A stretch of DNA of 34,631 nt from Leisingera aquaemixtae (GTDB taxonomy: Bacteria > Pseudomonadota > Alphaproteobacteria > Rhodobacterales > Rhodobacteraceae), in NCBI RefSeq assembly GCF_001458395.1, contig NZ_CYSR01000033.1, forward strand, positions 244-34,874. The letters run 5' to 3'. The notes beneath the pieces are model-generated. The model did no database searches. It saw nothing but the letters and a program-made list of their open reading frames with translations, and was not told where the DNA came from. Position 1 is the stretch's first letter. Each line of letters begins with the position of its first letter. Made by a program: the position numbers and the translations under genes. Below, in pieces: positions 16,547 to 25,302 of this stretch.

Positions 16547-17803
16547 ATGACAGAGTATTCGGTGGACGGCGCGCGGCTTTGGTCCCGTTTGATGGATATG
16601 GCTGAAATCGGAGCATCCGAGAACGGCGGTTCGCACCGGCTGGCGCTCAGCCAGGATGACGAAGACGGCCGTGAGCTGTTTCTGGCATGGTGCGGGAACC
16701 GCGGCTTCGCAGCGGTTTTCGACAAGATCGGCAATCTGTTCGTGCGCCGGGCCGGCCGGAACCCGGCGGCGCCTCCGGTGGTCATCGGCAGCCATCTGGA
16801 CACGCAGCCCAACGGCGGCCGGTTCGACGGCGTGCTGGGGGTGCTGGCCGGGCTGGAAGTGCTGGAAACGCTTGAAGACCATGCAATTACAACAGAAGCG
16901 CCGGTGGAGATCGCGGTGTGGACCAACGAGGAAGGCGCCCGGTTTCAGCCCGCCATGATGGGCTCGGGCGTTCATTGCGGCGTGCATTCGCTTACCGAGA
17001 CACTGGCGGTGACCGACGCATCCGGCATCCCGGTTGCGCAGGAACTCGAAAGATTTGGCTATGCTGGCGGTATTGAGCCGGGCAGCCACGCCATCGGCAG
17101 CTATCTGGAACTGCATATTGAGCAGGGTCCAATTCTTGAGCAGGAAGATAAGACCATCGGCGTTGTTACCGGCGGGCAAGCGATCCGCTGGTATTCCCTG
17201 GCACTGAGCGGCCAAGAGACCCATGCGGGGCCGATGCCCATGGCAATGCGGCGTGATCCGGTTCGGCATCTGGCGGCGGTGACACAGCTGGTTTACCAGA
17301 TCGGCCTGGCGGATCCGGATGCACGCGCAACCGTCGGCGTGATTGAAACGCGGCCCGGCTCCATCAATGTGATGCCCGGCCAAGTCCGGTTATCAGTCGA
17401 TTTGCGGCATCCGGATGAGGCTGCCCTGCAGCGGATGCATGACGCCTTGTCAGAGGGGATTGCCGGGCTAGACAAGACAGCGGACGGCGTAGGCATCAGC
17501 CTTAAGCAGATCTGGCATTCGCCTGTGGTGGCGTTCGACCCGCAGCTGACCGGCGCGGTGCAGGCCAGCGCCGCAGCGCGGGGCTGTGCCGCCCGGGATA
17601 TGGTGTCCGGTGCCGGGCATGATGCGTTCCATCTTGCCAAAGTGGTGCCTGCAACGATGATATTCGTGCCCTGCCGCGGTGGCATCAGCCACAATGAGCA
17701 GGAATACACGGCGCCGGAGCATGTTCAGGCCGGTGCGAATGTGCTGCTGGACGTCGCATTGCAGATGGCGGGCACCCAGACGCCAGCGGGAGCAGCGGCA
17801 TGA
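16547..17803 (+). CDS. M20-family N-carbamoyl amidohydrolase (hydantoinase/carbamoylase type)
   Basis: This 418-residue cytoplasmic zinc enzyme belongs to the group of allantoate amidohydrolase, beta-ureidopropionase and N-carbamoyl-L-amino acid hydrolase. The metal ligands are His 83 and Asp 94 (GSHLDT...GRFDG), Glu 129 next to the catalytic Glu 128, His 190 (LELHIEQGP) and His 382 (GISHNEQEY). HAGPMP at 226-231 is the substrate-binding histidine motif. It would release CO2 and NH3 from an N-carbamoyl group. The start at 16547 has AGGAG 7 bp upstream. It heads an operon in which each following gene overlaps the previous one by 4 bp. In this cluster an N-carbamoyl compound made by a guanidino deiminase is the obvious candidate substrate, but this is inference. 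Confidence 0.88.
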   Translation: MTEYSVDGARLWSRLMDMAEIGASENGGSHRLALSQDDEDGRELFLAWCGNRGFAAVFDKIGNLFVRRAGRNPAAPPVVIGSHLDTQPNGGRFDGVLGVLAGLEVLETLEDHAITTEAPVEIAVWTNEEGARFQPAMMGSGVHCGVHSLTETLAVTDASGIPVAQELERFGYAGGIEPGSHAIGSYLELHIEQGPILEQEDKTIGVVTGGQAIRWYSLALSGQETHAGPMPMAMRRDPVRHLAAVTQLVYQIGLADPDARATVGVIETRPGSINVMPGQVRLSVDLRHPDEAALQRMHDALSEGIAGLDKTADGVGISLKQIWHSPVVAFDPQLTGAVQASAAARGCAARDMVSGAGHDAFHLAKVVPATMIFVPCRGGISHNEQEYTAPEHVQAGANVLLDVALQMAGTQTPAGAAA

Positions 17804-18600
17804 GGATCACCATTGCGGATTGGGACCCCAGGCCGGAAGCCAGGGCAGCGCAGGCAGCAGCACTGGCCGCCCATGCGGCGGCGGAGCAGAGCGATATGAT
17901 ACTGTTGCCGGAAATGCCGCTGTGCCCTTGGCTGGCAGCCAGCCCGGAGCGCGATGCCGCGCTGTGGGAACAGTCCGTCCGCGACCACGAAAGCGGCCTG
18001 GATGACCTCGGAGCGCTGGCGGGAACGGCCTTGGCAGGGTCGCGGCCCGTTCTGGATCCGACCGGCCAGCCCTTAAACCGTGCCTTCTTGTTGCAAGACG
18101 CCCGGATTGCCGCGGAGCCGCATGAGAAGGCGGCACTGCCAGAAGAGGAAGGCTATTGGGAGAGCCGCTGGTATGATGCGGGCAAGCAGCAAGCCGTGCC
18201 GCTGGACTGGAACGGGGTGCGGATCGGTTTTGCCATCTGCACCGAGCTGTGGGATTGGGACCATGCTTGCCGCCTGTCGCGAGCGGGAACCGATGTGCTG
18301 CTGGTCCCGCGCGCGACGCCGGACCTTGGCAGCGATGTCTGGATAGCGGGAGCCCGCGCATTGGCGGTGCGAACCGGATGTTATGTCCTGTCGTCCAATT
18401 TCGCCTATCCGGGTGCTGAGGGTTTTGACTTTGAAGGCCTGTCGGTGGCGGCAGATCCGGATGGCGGGCTCCTGGCGGTCACAAGCAAGGAGCGGCCCTA
18501 TGCGACGGTCTCCATCAGCGTCAGTGCGGCGCGGCAAGCCAAGGCCGCATATCCCCGGTATATACTTGACAAGGTGAAAGAAAAGAAAAGTGCGCCATGA
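17800..18600 (+). CDS. Nitrilase-superfamily C-N hydrolase (first of two in the cluster)
   Basis: The 266-residue carbon-nitrogen hydrolase has the catalytic triad Glu 38 (LLPEMP), Lys 110 (HEKAALP) and Cys 147 (GFAICTELWDWD). No signal peptide is present. It hydrolyses an amide or N-carbamoyl bond, but it is divergent from the AguB-like gene at 31.7-32.6 kb and shorter by about 27 residues. Start and stop overlap both neighbours (ATGA), between an M20 carbamoylase and a YtcJ amidohydrolase. The substrate is unknown. Confidence 0.85.
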   Translation: MRITIADWDPRPEARAAQAAALAAHAAAEQSDMILLPEMPLCPWLAASPERDAALWEQSVRDHESGLDDLGALAGTALAGSRPVLDPTGQPLNRAFLLQDARIAAEPHEKAALPEEEGYWESRWYDAGKQQAVPLDWNGVRIGFAICTELWDWDHACRLSRAGTDVLLVPRATPDLGSDVWIAGARALAVRTGCYVLSSNFAYPGAEGFDFEGLSVAADPDGGLLAVTSKERPYATVSISVSAARQAKAAYPRYILDKVKEKKSAP

Positions 18601-20273
18601 AACATCTCTGCTCTATTGCGGCGGGTATGGCCGGTTTGGCAGCCAGTGCGGCATGGGCGGAAACGCTGGTGCTGACCAATGCGGAAATCTACACGGTCAA
18701 CGAGGCGCGCAGCTGGGCTGAGGCACTCGCCATCGGCGAAGACGGCAAGATCAGCGCCGTCGGCAGCGAGGCCGAGGTCCTCGCCGCCGCGGGCGAAGGG
18801 GCTGAGATCGTGGACCTGGGCGGGCGGATCGTGCTTCCGGGGTTTCAGGACATTCACCTGCATGCGGTGGAGGCCGGGGTAAACGCAGTGCTTTGCCCCT
18901 TTGAACCCTTCGATACCCTTGCAGGCTACAAGGCCACGGTGCGGGACTGCGCCGGGAAGGGCGGGACCGGCGCTTGGGTTCTGGGAGCCGGGGTGAATAT
19001 GGTCAATCTGCTGGAGCTGCATCCCAATCCGGTGGAGGTGCTTGACGCACTGTCGCCGGACCGCCCGGTGATGATCCTGGATGACATCGGCCATGGGGCT
19101 TGGGCCAACTCCCTGGCGCTGCAGGCGGCGGGGTATGACACGGCTGAGGATGCCGCCAATGGCAATATCATCCTGCGCGGGCCCGGCGGCCGGCCCAATG
19201 GGGTGGTGCTGGAAAACGCGCCGCACAACCTGCGCACGCTTGCCTTCCCGCCCACGCGGGAGAACCTGGACTTCGCCTATGACAGCCTGCTGAATGCAGC
19301 GGCGGAACTGAATGCCAACGGGATCACCTCAATCAGCGATGCGGGCGGCTACTGGCCCCAGGGCCATCACGAGGTCTGGGACCGGGCCGAGGACTCTGGC
19401 GCGCTCACTGTTCGGGCCTCGAACGCCTTCTACATCTATCCCGACCGCCCGCTCGACGAGCAGCTGTCCGAACTCAAGAAGCTCTACCACAATGACCCGG
19501 ACCGGCTGGTGCGCTTTAATGTGGCCAAGATTTATGTCGACGGCATCCTGAGCCAGGCGACTGGCGCCTTGCTGCAACCTTATGAGACAGGTCTGGGCCT
19601 GCCGGAGGGCGAGGAATTCGGCTATCTCTATTTCGGGAAAGAGGTGCTGATGCGGGCCGCGCGGGATTTGTCGGCGGCGGGCTTCCAGCTGCATTTCCAC
19701 GTGACAGGCGACTATGGCGCCCGTCTGGCGCTGGATGCGATTGCCCATGCCGCGCCGGAGACCGGGCCGCACCGGCTGACCCATCTCTATCTTGCCGACC
19801 CGGCGGATTACCCGCGGTTCGCCGAACTTGGGGCCATTGCCGATCTGCAGCTGGCGCCGAGCGCCGTGAGCAAAGACTATGAGGCCTTCATAGCGGAATT
19901 CATCGGCGGCCGGACTGACCTGCTGCTGCCCGCAGGGGCGCTGCTGGCGGCGGGGGCGACCGTTACGCTCTCCAGCGATTGGGATGCGGATGAGCTGAAT
20001 CCGCTGATCAAGATCGAAACTGCTGTCAGCCGGGAGCGCAACGGGCTGCCGGATGTTGCCGCAGCCATCGAGGCGATGACCATCAATCCGGCTATTGCCC
20101 TGCGCCACGCGGACCGGACCGGGTCCATCGAGGCGGGCAAATTCGCGGATCTTGTGGTTTTGAGCGAAAACATCCTGGACATCCCGCTTGAGAGCATCAG
20201 CAGCGTTGCCATTGAGGCGACCCTGCTGCAGGGCGAGGCGGTTTTCGATGCTGCGGGGCTGTTTGCTGACTGA
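18597..20273 (+). CDS. Secreted YtcJ-type amidohydrolase (amidohydrolase family 3)
   Basis: The 558-residue protein has an N-terminal Sec signal peptide (1 to about 21, cleavage after AWA) and should be periplasmic. The metal-dependent TIM-barrel hydrolase shows PGFQDIHLHA (His 87, His 89), the lysine segment AKIYVDG, QLHFHVTGD, LTHLYLADP and TLSSDWDADELNPL. The closing beta sandwich carries GSIEAGKFADLVVL. YtcJ relatives act on N-substituted formamides and cyclic or linear amides. Its export sets it apart from the two cytoplasmic hydrolases with which it is translationally coupled (4-bp overlap). It ends only 2 bp before the convergent LuxR gene. Confidence 0.87.
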   Translation: MKHLCSIAAGMAGLAASAAWAETLVLTNAEIYTVNEARSWAEALAIGEDGKISAVGSEAEVLAAAGEGAEIVDLGGRIVLPGFQDIHLHAVEAGVNAVLCPFEPFDTLAGYKATVRDCAGKGGTGAWVLGAGVNMVNLLELHPNPVEVLDALSPDRPVMILDDIGHGAWANSLALQAAGYDTAEDAANGNIILRGPGGRPNGVVLENAPHNLRTLAFPPTRENLDFAYDSLLNAAAELNANGITSISDAGGYWPQGHHEVWDRAEDSGALTVRASNAFYIYPDRPLDEQLSELKKLYHNDPDRLVRFNVAKIYVDGILSQATGALLQPYETGLGLPEGEEFGYLYFGKEVLMRAARDLSAAGFQLHFHVTGDYGARLALDAIAHAAPETGPHRLTHLYLADPADYPRFAELGAIADLQLAPSAVSKDYEAFIAEFIGGRTDLLLPAGALLAAGATVTLSSDWDADELNPLIKIETAVSRERNGLPDVAAAIEAMTINPAIALRHADRTGSIEAGKFADLVVLSENILDIPLESISSVAIEATLLQGEAVFDAAGLFAD

Positions 20274-20275
20274 TC

Positions 20276-21154
20276 CTAGAGCTGCCCGCCCGCCGGCCGG
20301 TCGAGATAGGTGAGCGGATCATCGGTCGCATTGGCCGGTGCGCGGGTCAAAGCCTCCAGGAACAGCGAGAAAAGCTCCCCCTGCGAGGTGATGCCCAGTT
20401 TGTTGTGAATGCGTTTGCGGTGGACCTTGACCGTTTCCGGGCTGTTGCCCAGTTCGCGGGCGATCGATTTTGAGGAATGCCCTTTCAGGATCAGCTGCAC
20501 GATTTCGGCCTCTCGCCCGCTCAGCACTGAACTTGCGAACCGGTCAAAGGATTTTTTCAGATGCAGCCCCATGCGGCCGCTGCCGGCCAGCGAATTGGGG
20601 TCCAGAGCAGGCCAATGGCGGCGGCACAGCGCTGCAATGCAAGGCAGCAGCGCAGTAAGCGCAGCCCTTTGATCCGCAGCAAGCTGGAAGCCTTCCTCCC
20701 GGCTGCCTAAAGAGATTACCACGGCGGCACTATTCCCGAAGGAGATGAACACGCTGGTTTCGTCGAACAAGCCGGTGCCTGCATAGAAGGTCTGGTAGTA
20801 TTCTGACGCCCTGAAATCGTCAGGCGCGCATTCGCCAAGCGTGATCACCCGGTCCCCGACCCCCTGCAGAAAAAGGTTGTAAAACGGGTCCAGGAAATAG
20901 GCGAAATCCAGGTAGGGCTTGATTGTCGAGGCGCTGTGCTCATCAGGCAGGTTGTCGAACAGCTCCACCGGCGGGTGATCCGGGAAAAACGCTGCGGTGA
21001 AAGTGCTGTCATATCCTGATGCCGATTGGCACAGCTCTGCGAGGGCGGCCAGAAACCCTTCCTGCCCAACAAGCTCGATGGCCCGGGCGAGGCCATCCAA
21101 GCTTTCTGATGTTCCGGTTCTGCTGGTGTTTTGCATGTTCGCTGCGTCAAACAT
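20276..21154 (-). CDS. LuxR family transcriptional regulator (solo type)
   Basis: The 292-residue protein has a C-terminal LuxR/FixJ helix-turn-helix at about 211-256 (LSGREAEIVQLILKGHSSKS, then SPETVKVHRKRIHNKLGI). The N-terminal 200 residues form an unidentified sensor region. I do not find the conserved Trp/Tyr/Asp set of acyl-homoserine-lactone receptors, so quorum sensing is not implied. GGAG lies 6 bp before the start at 21154. It lies 48 bp downstream of two deiminase genes on the same strand and is probably the third gene of their operon, hence a likely local regulator. Confidence 0.85.
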   Translation of the reverse strand: MFDAANMQNTSRTGTSESLDGLARAIELVGQEGFLAALAELCQSASGYDSTFTAAFFPDHPPVELFDNLPDEHSASTIKPYLDFAYFLDPFYNLFLQGVGDRVITLGECAPDDFRASEYYQTFYAGTGLFDETSVFISFGNSAAVVISLGSREEGFQLAADQRAALTALLPCIAALCRRHWPALDPNSLAGSGRMGLHLKKSFDRFASSVLSGREAEIVQLILKGHSSKSIARELGNSPETVKVHRKRIHNKLGITSQGELFSLFLEALTRAPANATDDPLTYLDRPAGGQL

Positions 21155-21202
21155 AGTTGTCTCCGGTTATCATAGCAAAGAAGCCCTGGCCGCCGCCCCT
21201 GT

Positions 21203-22264
21203 TTAAGCCGGCTGCTGTTGCGTCATGCAGTGGATGCCGCCGCCCGCGTGGCAGATCCCCCGCATGTCCACCTGCAGGATTTTTTGGCCGGGGAAGGCTT
21301 TTGCGAAGATTTCCCGGGCCGCCGCATCAGTTGGCGTATCGAACGACGGGATCACCACGCCCCCGTTCGCGATGTAGGCATTTACGTAAGACAGCGCCGT
21401 GGTTTCGGTTTCCGGTTCGACCAAATAGGCCTCGTCGATCAGCCCGATCTCGATCTCGCGGCCATCGGCATCGGTCTGCCCGCGCAGCGCTTTCAGGTTC
21501 TCCCCGCAAACTCTGTGGCGCGGGTTTGCCGGGTCCGGGTTGCGCTCGAACAGCAGCTTGCCCGGCGCGGCGAAGGTCAGCATACCGTCGATATGGCCAT
21601 CGGTGATCCATTCCTCCTCATCGCCCGGCAGCCAGATGACCTTGCGGGCGCCGATGGCATGGAACAATTCGCGTTCTACATCCGCCTTGGTCATGCCCGG
21701 ATTGCGGTTGGGGTTGAGGAAGCAGGTCTCTGTCGTGATGACCGTGCCGCGGCCGTCCACATGCAAGCCGCCGCCTTCGCCAGTGAGCGGGGACTGGAAC
21801 AGCGGCAGGCCAAGATGGCGCACCAGTTCGGCGCCGATGCCCGCGTCGAGTTCATAATCGGGGAATTTCTCTCCCCAGCAGTTGAAGATCAGGCTGGAGC
21901 CGATGATCTGCCCCTTGCCATCCTTCACGAACAGCGGGCCGGTGTCACGGAACCAGTGGTCGTTCTGCTGCAGGGGCACCACATCGACCTGCGGCGGCAG
22001 CAAGCTGCGGGCAAGTGCGGCGTGATCTGGATGTGCAACGACCCGGACCGGTTCGAAACAGGAAATAGCGGTGGCAACACGCACGAAATTCTCCTGCGCC
22101 GCGGCCAAGCCCGCGCCCCAATTGTCCTCGTGATCGTCCCAGGGCCAGGCCATCCAGCAGGCCGCGTGGGGCGCGGTCTCAATGGGCATGACAAACCCCT
22201 GCTCACCGGGGCTTTTACCGCTGGCAAGTGCTGCGGTCAGGTCGGTTGAGATGTGCATGGTCAT
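21203..22264 (-). CDS. Agmatine deiminase family protein, paralog A (cytoplasmic)
   Basis: The 353-residue guanidino hydrolase (PAD_porph/agmatine deiminase family) has a complete catalytic set: Asp 107 (FRDTGP), Glu 163 (GEGGGLHVD), His 224 and Asp 226 (TDGHIDG) and the nucleophile Cys 346 (GGGIHCMTQQ). It converts a guanidino group to a ureido group with release of NH3. No signal peptide is present. It differs from classical agmatine deiminases in having HIDG rather than HVDN and Gly rather than Asn before the IHC. The ATG overlaps the upstream paralog by 4 bp and has AGGAG 8 bp before it. Agmatine may or may not be the substrate. Confidence 0.88.
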   Translation of the reverse strand: MTMHISTDLTAALASGKSPGEQGFVMPIETAPHAACWMAWPWDDHEDNWGAGLAAAQENFVRVATAISCFEPVRVVAHPDHAALARSLLPPQVDVVPLQQNDHWFRDTGPLFVKDGKGQIIGSSLIFNCWGEKFPDYELDAGIGAELVRHLGLPLFQSPLTGEGGGLHVDGRGTVITTETCFLNPNRNPGMTKADVERELFHAIGARKVIWLPGDEEEWITDGHIDGMLTFAAPGKLLFERNPDPANPRHRVCGENLKALRGQTDADGREIEIGLIDEAYLVEPETETTALSYVNAYIANGGVVIPSFDTPTDAAAREIFAKAFPGQKILQVDMRGICHAGGGIHCMTQQQPA

Positions 22265-23280
22265 GCTGCAGGCTCCTGCTGGGTGATGCAGTGGATGCCG
22301 CCGCCGCCAATCGCGATGGCGGGGATTGGCACCAGTGATACACGGCGGCCGGGGAAGAGCTCCTGGAACACTTCACGCACCAGCCCGTCTTCGCGGATTC
22401 CGTATTCCGGCATCACTACGCCGCCGTTGCAGATGTAGGAGTTGACGTAGGAGCGGCAGAACCGCGGATCGCTTGAGACGGCGCTGGCGGCATCAGGGAT
22501 CTTTACCAGCGTGATGCCGCGGCCTTTTGCGTCAGTCTGGCTTTCCATCGCTGTGATGTTGGCCACATTGATGCTGTGCCAGTCGTGATCCGCGGGACCT
22601 TCCGCTTCGATCAGCACCACGCCCGGCGCAACAAAGGTTGCTATGCCGTCGACATGGCCGTCGGTTTCGGTTTCCTCCGCATTGCCGGGCAGCCAGATCA
22701 CCTTGTCGCCGCCCAGCATGGCCTTCAGTTCCTGCTCGATACGGTCGCGGCTCCAGCCAGGATTGCGGTTGGCATTGGGAAAGCAGCTGCCCGTGGTCAG
22801 GATGGTGCCCTCGCCATCGACAGAGACTCCGCCGCCTTCGGCGATGAGGCCGGAGTGGAAGATTGGCACCTCGGCCGCATTCAGAATCGCGTCAGCTGCA
22901 GCGTCATCCCCGTCGAACGGCTGGTACTTGCCGCCCCAGGCATTGAAACCAAAAGACACGCCGGCCCGGCCGCCCTTGCCATTGGTCAAAAAACAGGGCC
23001 CGGCATCGCGCGCCCAGCTGTCGTCGATCGGGCTGGTGAGGATTTCGATGTCAGATCCGAGCAGCGATTTTGCCGCTGCCGCGTCTTCGGGACGGACCAG
23101 CATGGTCAGCGGCTCAAATTCGCGGATGGCAAGGGCCACCGTGACGTAATTCCGGCGGGTCTCTTCCATATCGGGCCAGAAGCCTTCGCGCGTCGGCCAC
23201 ATCATCCAGGTGCGCAGATGCGGCGCCCATTCGGCGGGCATCCGGTAGCCTACGGATTTCGGGGTTTGCTGTTCGGGCAT
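22261..23280 (-). CDS. Agmatine deiminase family protein, paralog B (cytoplasmic)
   Basis: The 339-residue protein is clearly related to its neighbour. Catalytic residues are Asp 92 (WARDAGP), Glu 148 (AEGGGVSVD), His 209 and Asp 211 (TDGHVDG) and Cys 331 (GGGGIHCITQQ). The start at 23280 (MPEQQ) is chosen because GGAG lies 6 bp upstream; in-frame ATGs at 23292 and 23313 have no good ribosome-binding site. It is the first gene of the operon deiminase B, deiminase A, LuxR, and is divergent from a LysR gene. The side-by-side copies look like an old tandem duplication with different substrate preferences. Same motif deviations from canonical AguA as in paralog A. Confidence 0.88.
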   Translation of the reverse strand: MPEQQTPKSVGYRMPAEWAPHLRTWMMWPTREGFWPDMEETRRNYVTVALAIREFEPLTMLVRPEDAAAAKSLLGSDIEILTSPIDDSWARDAGPCFLTNGKGGRAGVSFGFNAWGGKYQPFDGDDAAADAILNAAEVPIFHSGLIAEGGGVSVDGEGTILTTGSCFPNANRNPGWSRDRIEQELKAMLGGDKVIWLPGNAEETETDGHVDGIATFVAPGVVLIEAEGPADHDWHSINVANITAMESQTDAKGRGITLVKIPDAASAVSSDPRFCRSYVNSYICNGGVVMPEYGIREDGLVREVFQELFPGRRVSLVPIPAIAIGGGGIHCITQQEPAA

Positions 23281-23334
23281 GAAGGGCTCCATCGTGCAAG
23301 ATGTGTTGTCCAAACAGTGTAAATGTGAGCAAAT

Positions 23335-23365
23335 ATTATAGACAAACGCGAAATTTGACGTGAAA
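23335..23365 (-). promoter_or_regulatory. Predicted promoter of the deiminase B-A-luxR operon
   Basis: The 100-bp divergent region is AT-rich. On the minus strand a consensus TATAAT (complement of 23335-23340) lies about 55 bp before the deiminase start. TTCACG or TTTCAC lies 18-19 bp upstream of it as a weak -35. A CAAAT-N18-ATTTG inverted repeat (23330-23357) lies across it and could be bound by the divergent LysR protein. Prediction only. Confidence 0.4.
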
Positions 23366-23380
23366 CGATGAGTATTTCTA

Positions 23381-24262
23381 ATGAATAATCCCTATCGCCC
23401 CCTGCCGCCGCTCGGCGCTTTGATCGGGTTCGAGGCGGCGGCCCGGCTCGGCAGTTTCTCGCAGGCGGCGGAAGAGCTGAACATGACGCAATCGGCGGTG
23501 TCGCATCAAATCCGGACGCTGGAAACCCATTTGCAGCAGCCGTTGTTTCTACGCATCAACCGGCGGGTGGAGCTGACGGACGCCGGACGCGACCTGCTGA
23601 TCTCGGCCCAGGACGCGCTGGAGACAGTGCGGCTCGGGGTGCGTCGGCTCGATGCCTATTCCAAGCCCGGATCGGTTGTCATTCACATGCCGCCGGTCTT
23701 TGGCGCGCTGTGGTTCGCGCCTAGGCTGGCACAGTTCCGCAGCCGCCATCCCGAGGTGGACCCCTGGCTTTATACCGGCAGCCACAGCGTCGATCTCACC
23801 GAGTCCGAATTCGACATCACGCTGACAACGGAAGCGGAGGCGGGGGAAGGATTTGTCACCACCCCCTTCCTGACGAAGGAGCGTGTTGCGCTTGCAAGCC
23901 CGGGTCTGGCCGCGGAGTTCCGGGGCCGCCTGCATGATGCGCCGCTGATCCACGACGAACACCCCGATGACTGGCAGAGCTGGTTCCTGGCCGCCGGGGC
24001 GGAGCGGGCGGACTGTTCGAAGGGGCTGAATTTTTCCGATACCGCGCTGGCGGTTGATGCCGCCACGCGCGGGCTGGGGATGTGCCTATGCGACAGGAGC
24101 CTAGCACAGCCTCTGGTCAGCGAGGGCAAACTGCAGTTGCTGCGCCCGGTTTTCTTGCGCAGCGGCGGTTCATATCACCTTGTGACGCTGGAGCGTAATC
24201 TGCAGCGCACCGCGGTCCGGGTGCTGTGGGACTGGATGCTCGCGCAATCCAGAGAAAGCTAG
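23381..24262 (+). CDS. LysR family transcriptional regulator (GcvA-like)
   Basis: The 293-residue protein has an N-terminal helix-turn-helix (GSFSQAAEELNMTQSAVSHQ, about 25-44). The co-inducer domain begins with a PPVFGALWFAPRLAQFRSRHP-type segment typical of GcvA-like regulators. It is divergent from the deiminase B-A-luxR operon and probably controls it, perhaps also the transporter. Its stop codon shares the CTAG at 24259-24262 with the stop of the convergent ATPase gene. Confidence 0.88.
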   Translation: MNNPYRPLPPLGALIGFEAAARLGSFSQAAEELNMTQSAVSHQIRTLETHLQQPLFLRINRRVELTDAGRDLLISAQDALETVRLGVRRLDAYSKPGSVVIHMPPVFGALWFAPRLAQFRSRHPEVDPWLYTGSHSVDLTESEFDITLTTEAEAGEGFVTTPFLTKERVALASPGLAAEFRGRLHDAPLIHDEHPDDWQSWFLAAGAERADCSKGLNFSDTALAVDAATRGLGMCLCDRSLAQPLVSEGKLQLLRPVFLRSGGSYHLVTLERNLQRTAVRVLWDWMLAQSRES

Positions 24263-25302
24263 CCGCAGGCCACCGCAGCGGGCTGCATCGGTCTGGCAGC
24301 CTCATCCGGGAAAAGGCAGGCCGACTGGCGACCGTCAGGAAGTGTTGCAAGCTTGGGCACTTCGGTCCGGCAGCGGGCCGGGCAACCCTTCTGCTCAAAA
24401 AGCCAGCAGCGGGTGCGGAACGGGCAGCCGCTGGGAATGGCGGCATGCGAGGGGACGTCGCCGGACAGCACTATCGGGGCGGCCTGCGCCCGGTTTCTGG
24501 CCTTGACTCTCGGTGCCGCCGACATCAGGGCAGCCGTATAAGGATGTGCGGCGGCGGCGGTCATCTCCTTCGCCGGGCCGATTTCGACGATCCGGCCCAG
24601 GTACATGACCGCGATGTGCTGGCACAGGTGCCGCACGACCGACAGGTCATGGCTGATGAAGAGCATGGCCATGTTCTGCTTGGCGCGCAGATCGTCCAGC
24701 AGGTTCAGGATCTGCGCCTGCACCGAGACATCCAGCGCGCTGACGGGTTCGTCGGCGATGATCACTGGCGGATCGTTGGCAATGGCCCGGGCAATTGCAA
24801 TGCGCTGCCGCTGGCCGCCGCTGAACTGCTGCGGATAGCGCGCGGCATGGTCCGGGCTCAGCCCGACGCGCCGCAGCAACGCGTCAACGCGATCTCCGAG
24901 CTCAGGGCCTGAAGCCGTTTTCTGGATCAGGAACGGTTCGGACAGGATGCGTCCGATGGTCTTTCTGGGATGCAGCGATGAATAGGGGTCCTGGAACACC
25001 ATCTGCACCTGCCGCGCAAGATTGAGCCGTTCCGGCGAATTGGAAGGGTCAATGTTCTGCCCGTTGACTTGAATGCCGCCAGCCGAGGTTTCGGTGAGCC
25101 CGACAATGGCCTTGCCAAGCGTGGTCTTGCCGCTGCCGGACTCGCCGATCAGGCCCAGCACTTCACCATGCCGGATGGTCAGGGAGACATCGCTCAGTGC
25201 CTTGAAGGTTGCGGGCTTTTCAAACAGCTTCCGGTTTCCGGATGCGCTGAATTCGACCGACAGGCGATCAATGCGAAGCGCGGGGTTCGGTGTCGGCCTC
25301 AT
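24259..25302 (-). CDS. Oligopeptide/dipeptide-type ABC transporter, ATP-binding protein (DppF-like)
   Basis: The 347-residue ATPase has Walker A GESGSGKTT, signature FSGGQRQRIAIARA, Walker B VIIADEPVSALDVS and switch LLFISHDLSVV-type sequence. A C-terminal oligopeptide-transporter extension has the Cys-rich SGCPFRTRCW...GCPARC region, which in this family may bind an iron-sulphur cluster. It overlaps its DppD-like partner by 4 bp (ATGA). It pairs with permeases and binding protein encoded on the opposite strand. Confidence 0.93.
   Translation of the reverse strand: MRPTPNPALRIDRLSVEFSASGNRKLFEKPATFKALSDVSLTIRHGEVLGLIGESGSGKTTLGKAIVGLTETSAGGIQVNGQNIDPSNSPERLNLARQVQMVFQDPYSSLHPRKTIGRILSEPFLIQKTASGPELGDRVDALLRRVGLSPDHAARYPQQFSGGQRQRIAIARAIANDPPVIIADEPVSALDVSVQAQILNLLDDLRAKQNMAMLFISHDLSVVRHLCQHIAVMYLGRIVEIGPAKEMTAAAAHPYTAALMSAAPRVKARNRAQAAPIVLSGDVPSHAAIPSGCPFRTRCWLFEQKGCPARCRTEVPKLATLPDGRQSACLFPDEAARPMQPAAVACG

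Noticed and set aside
20276-21154. LuxR protein as a quorum-sensing receptor
   Set aside because: No luxI-like synthase gene is nearby and the N-terminal region lacks the conserved residues of acyl-homoserine-lactone receptors that I could check.
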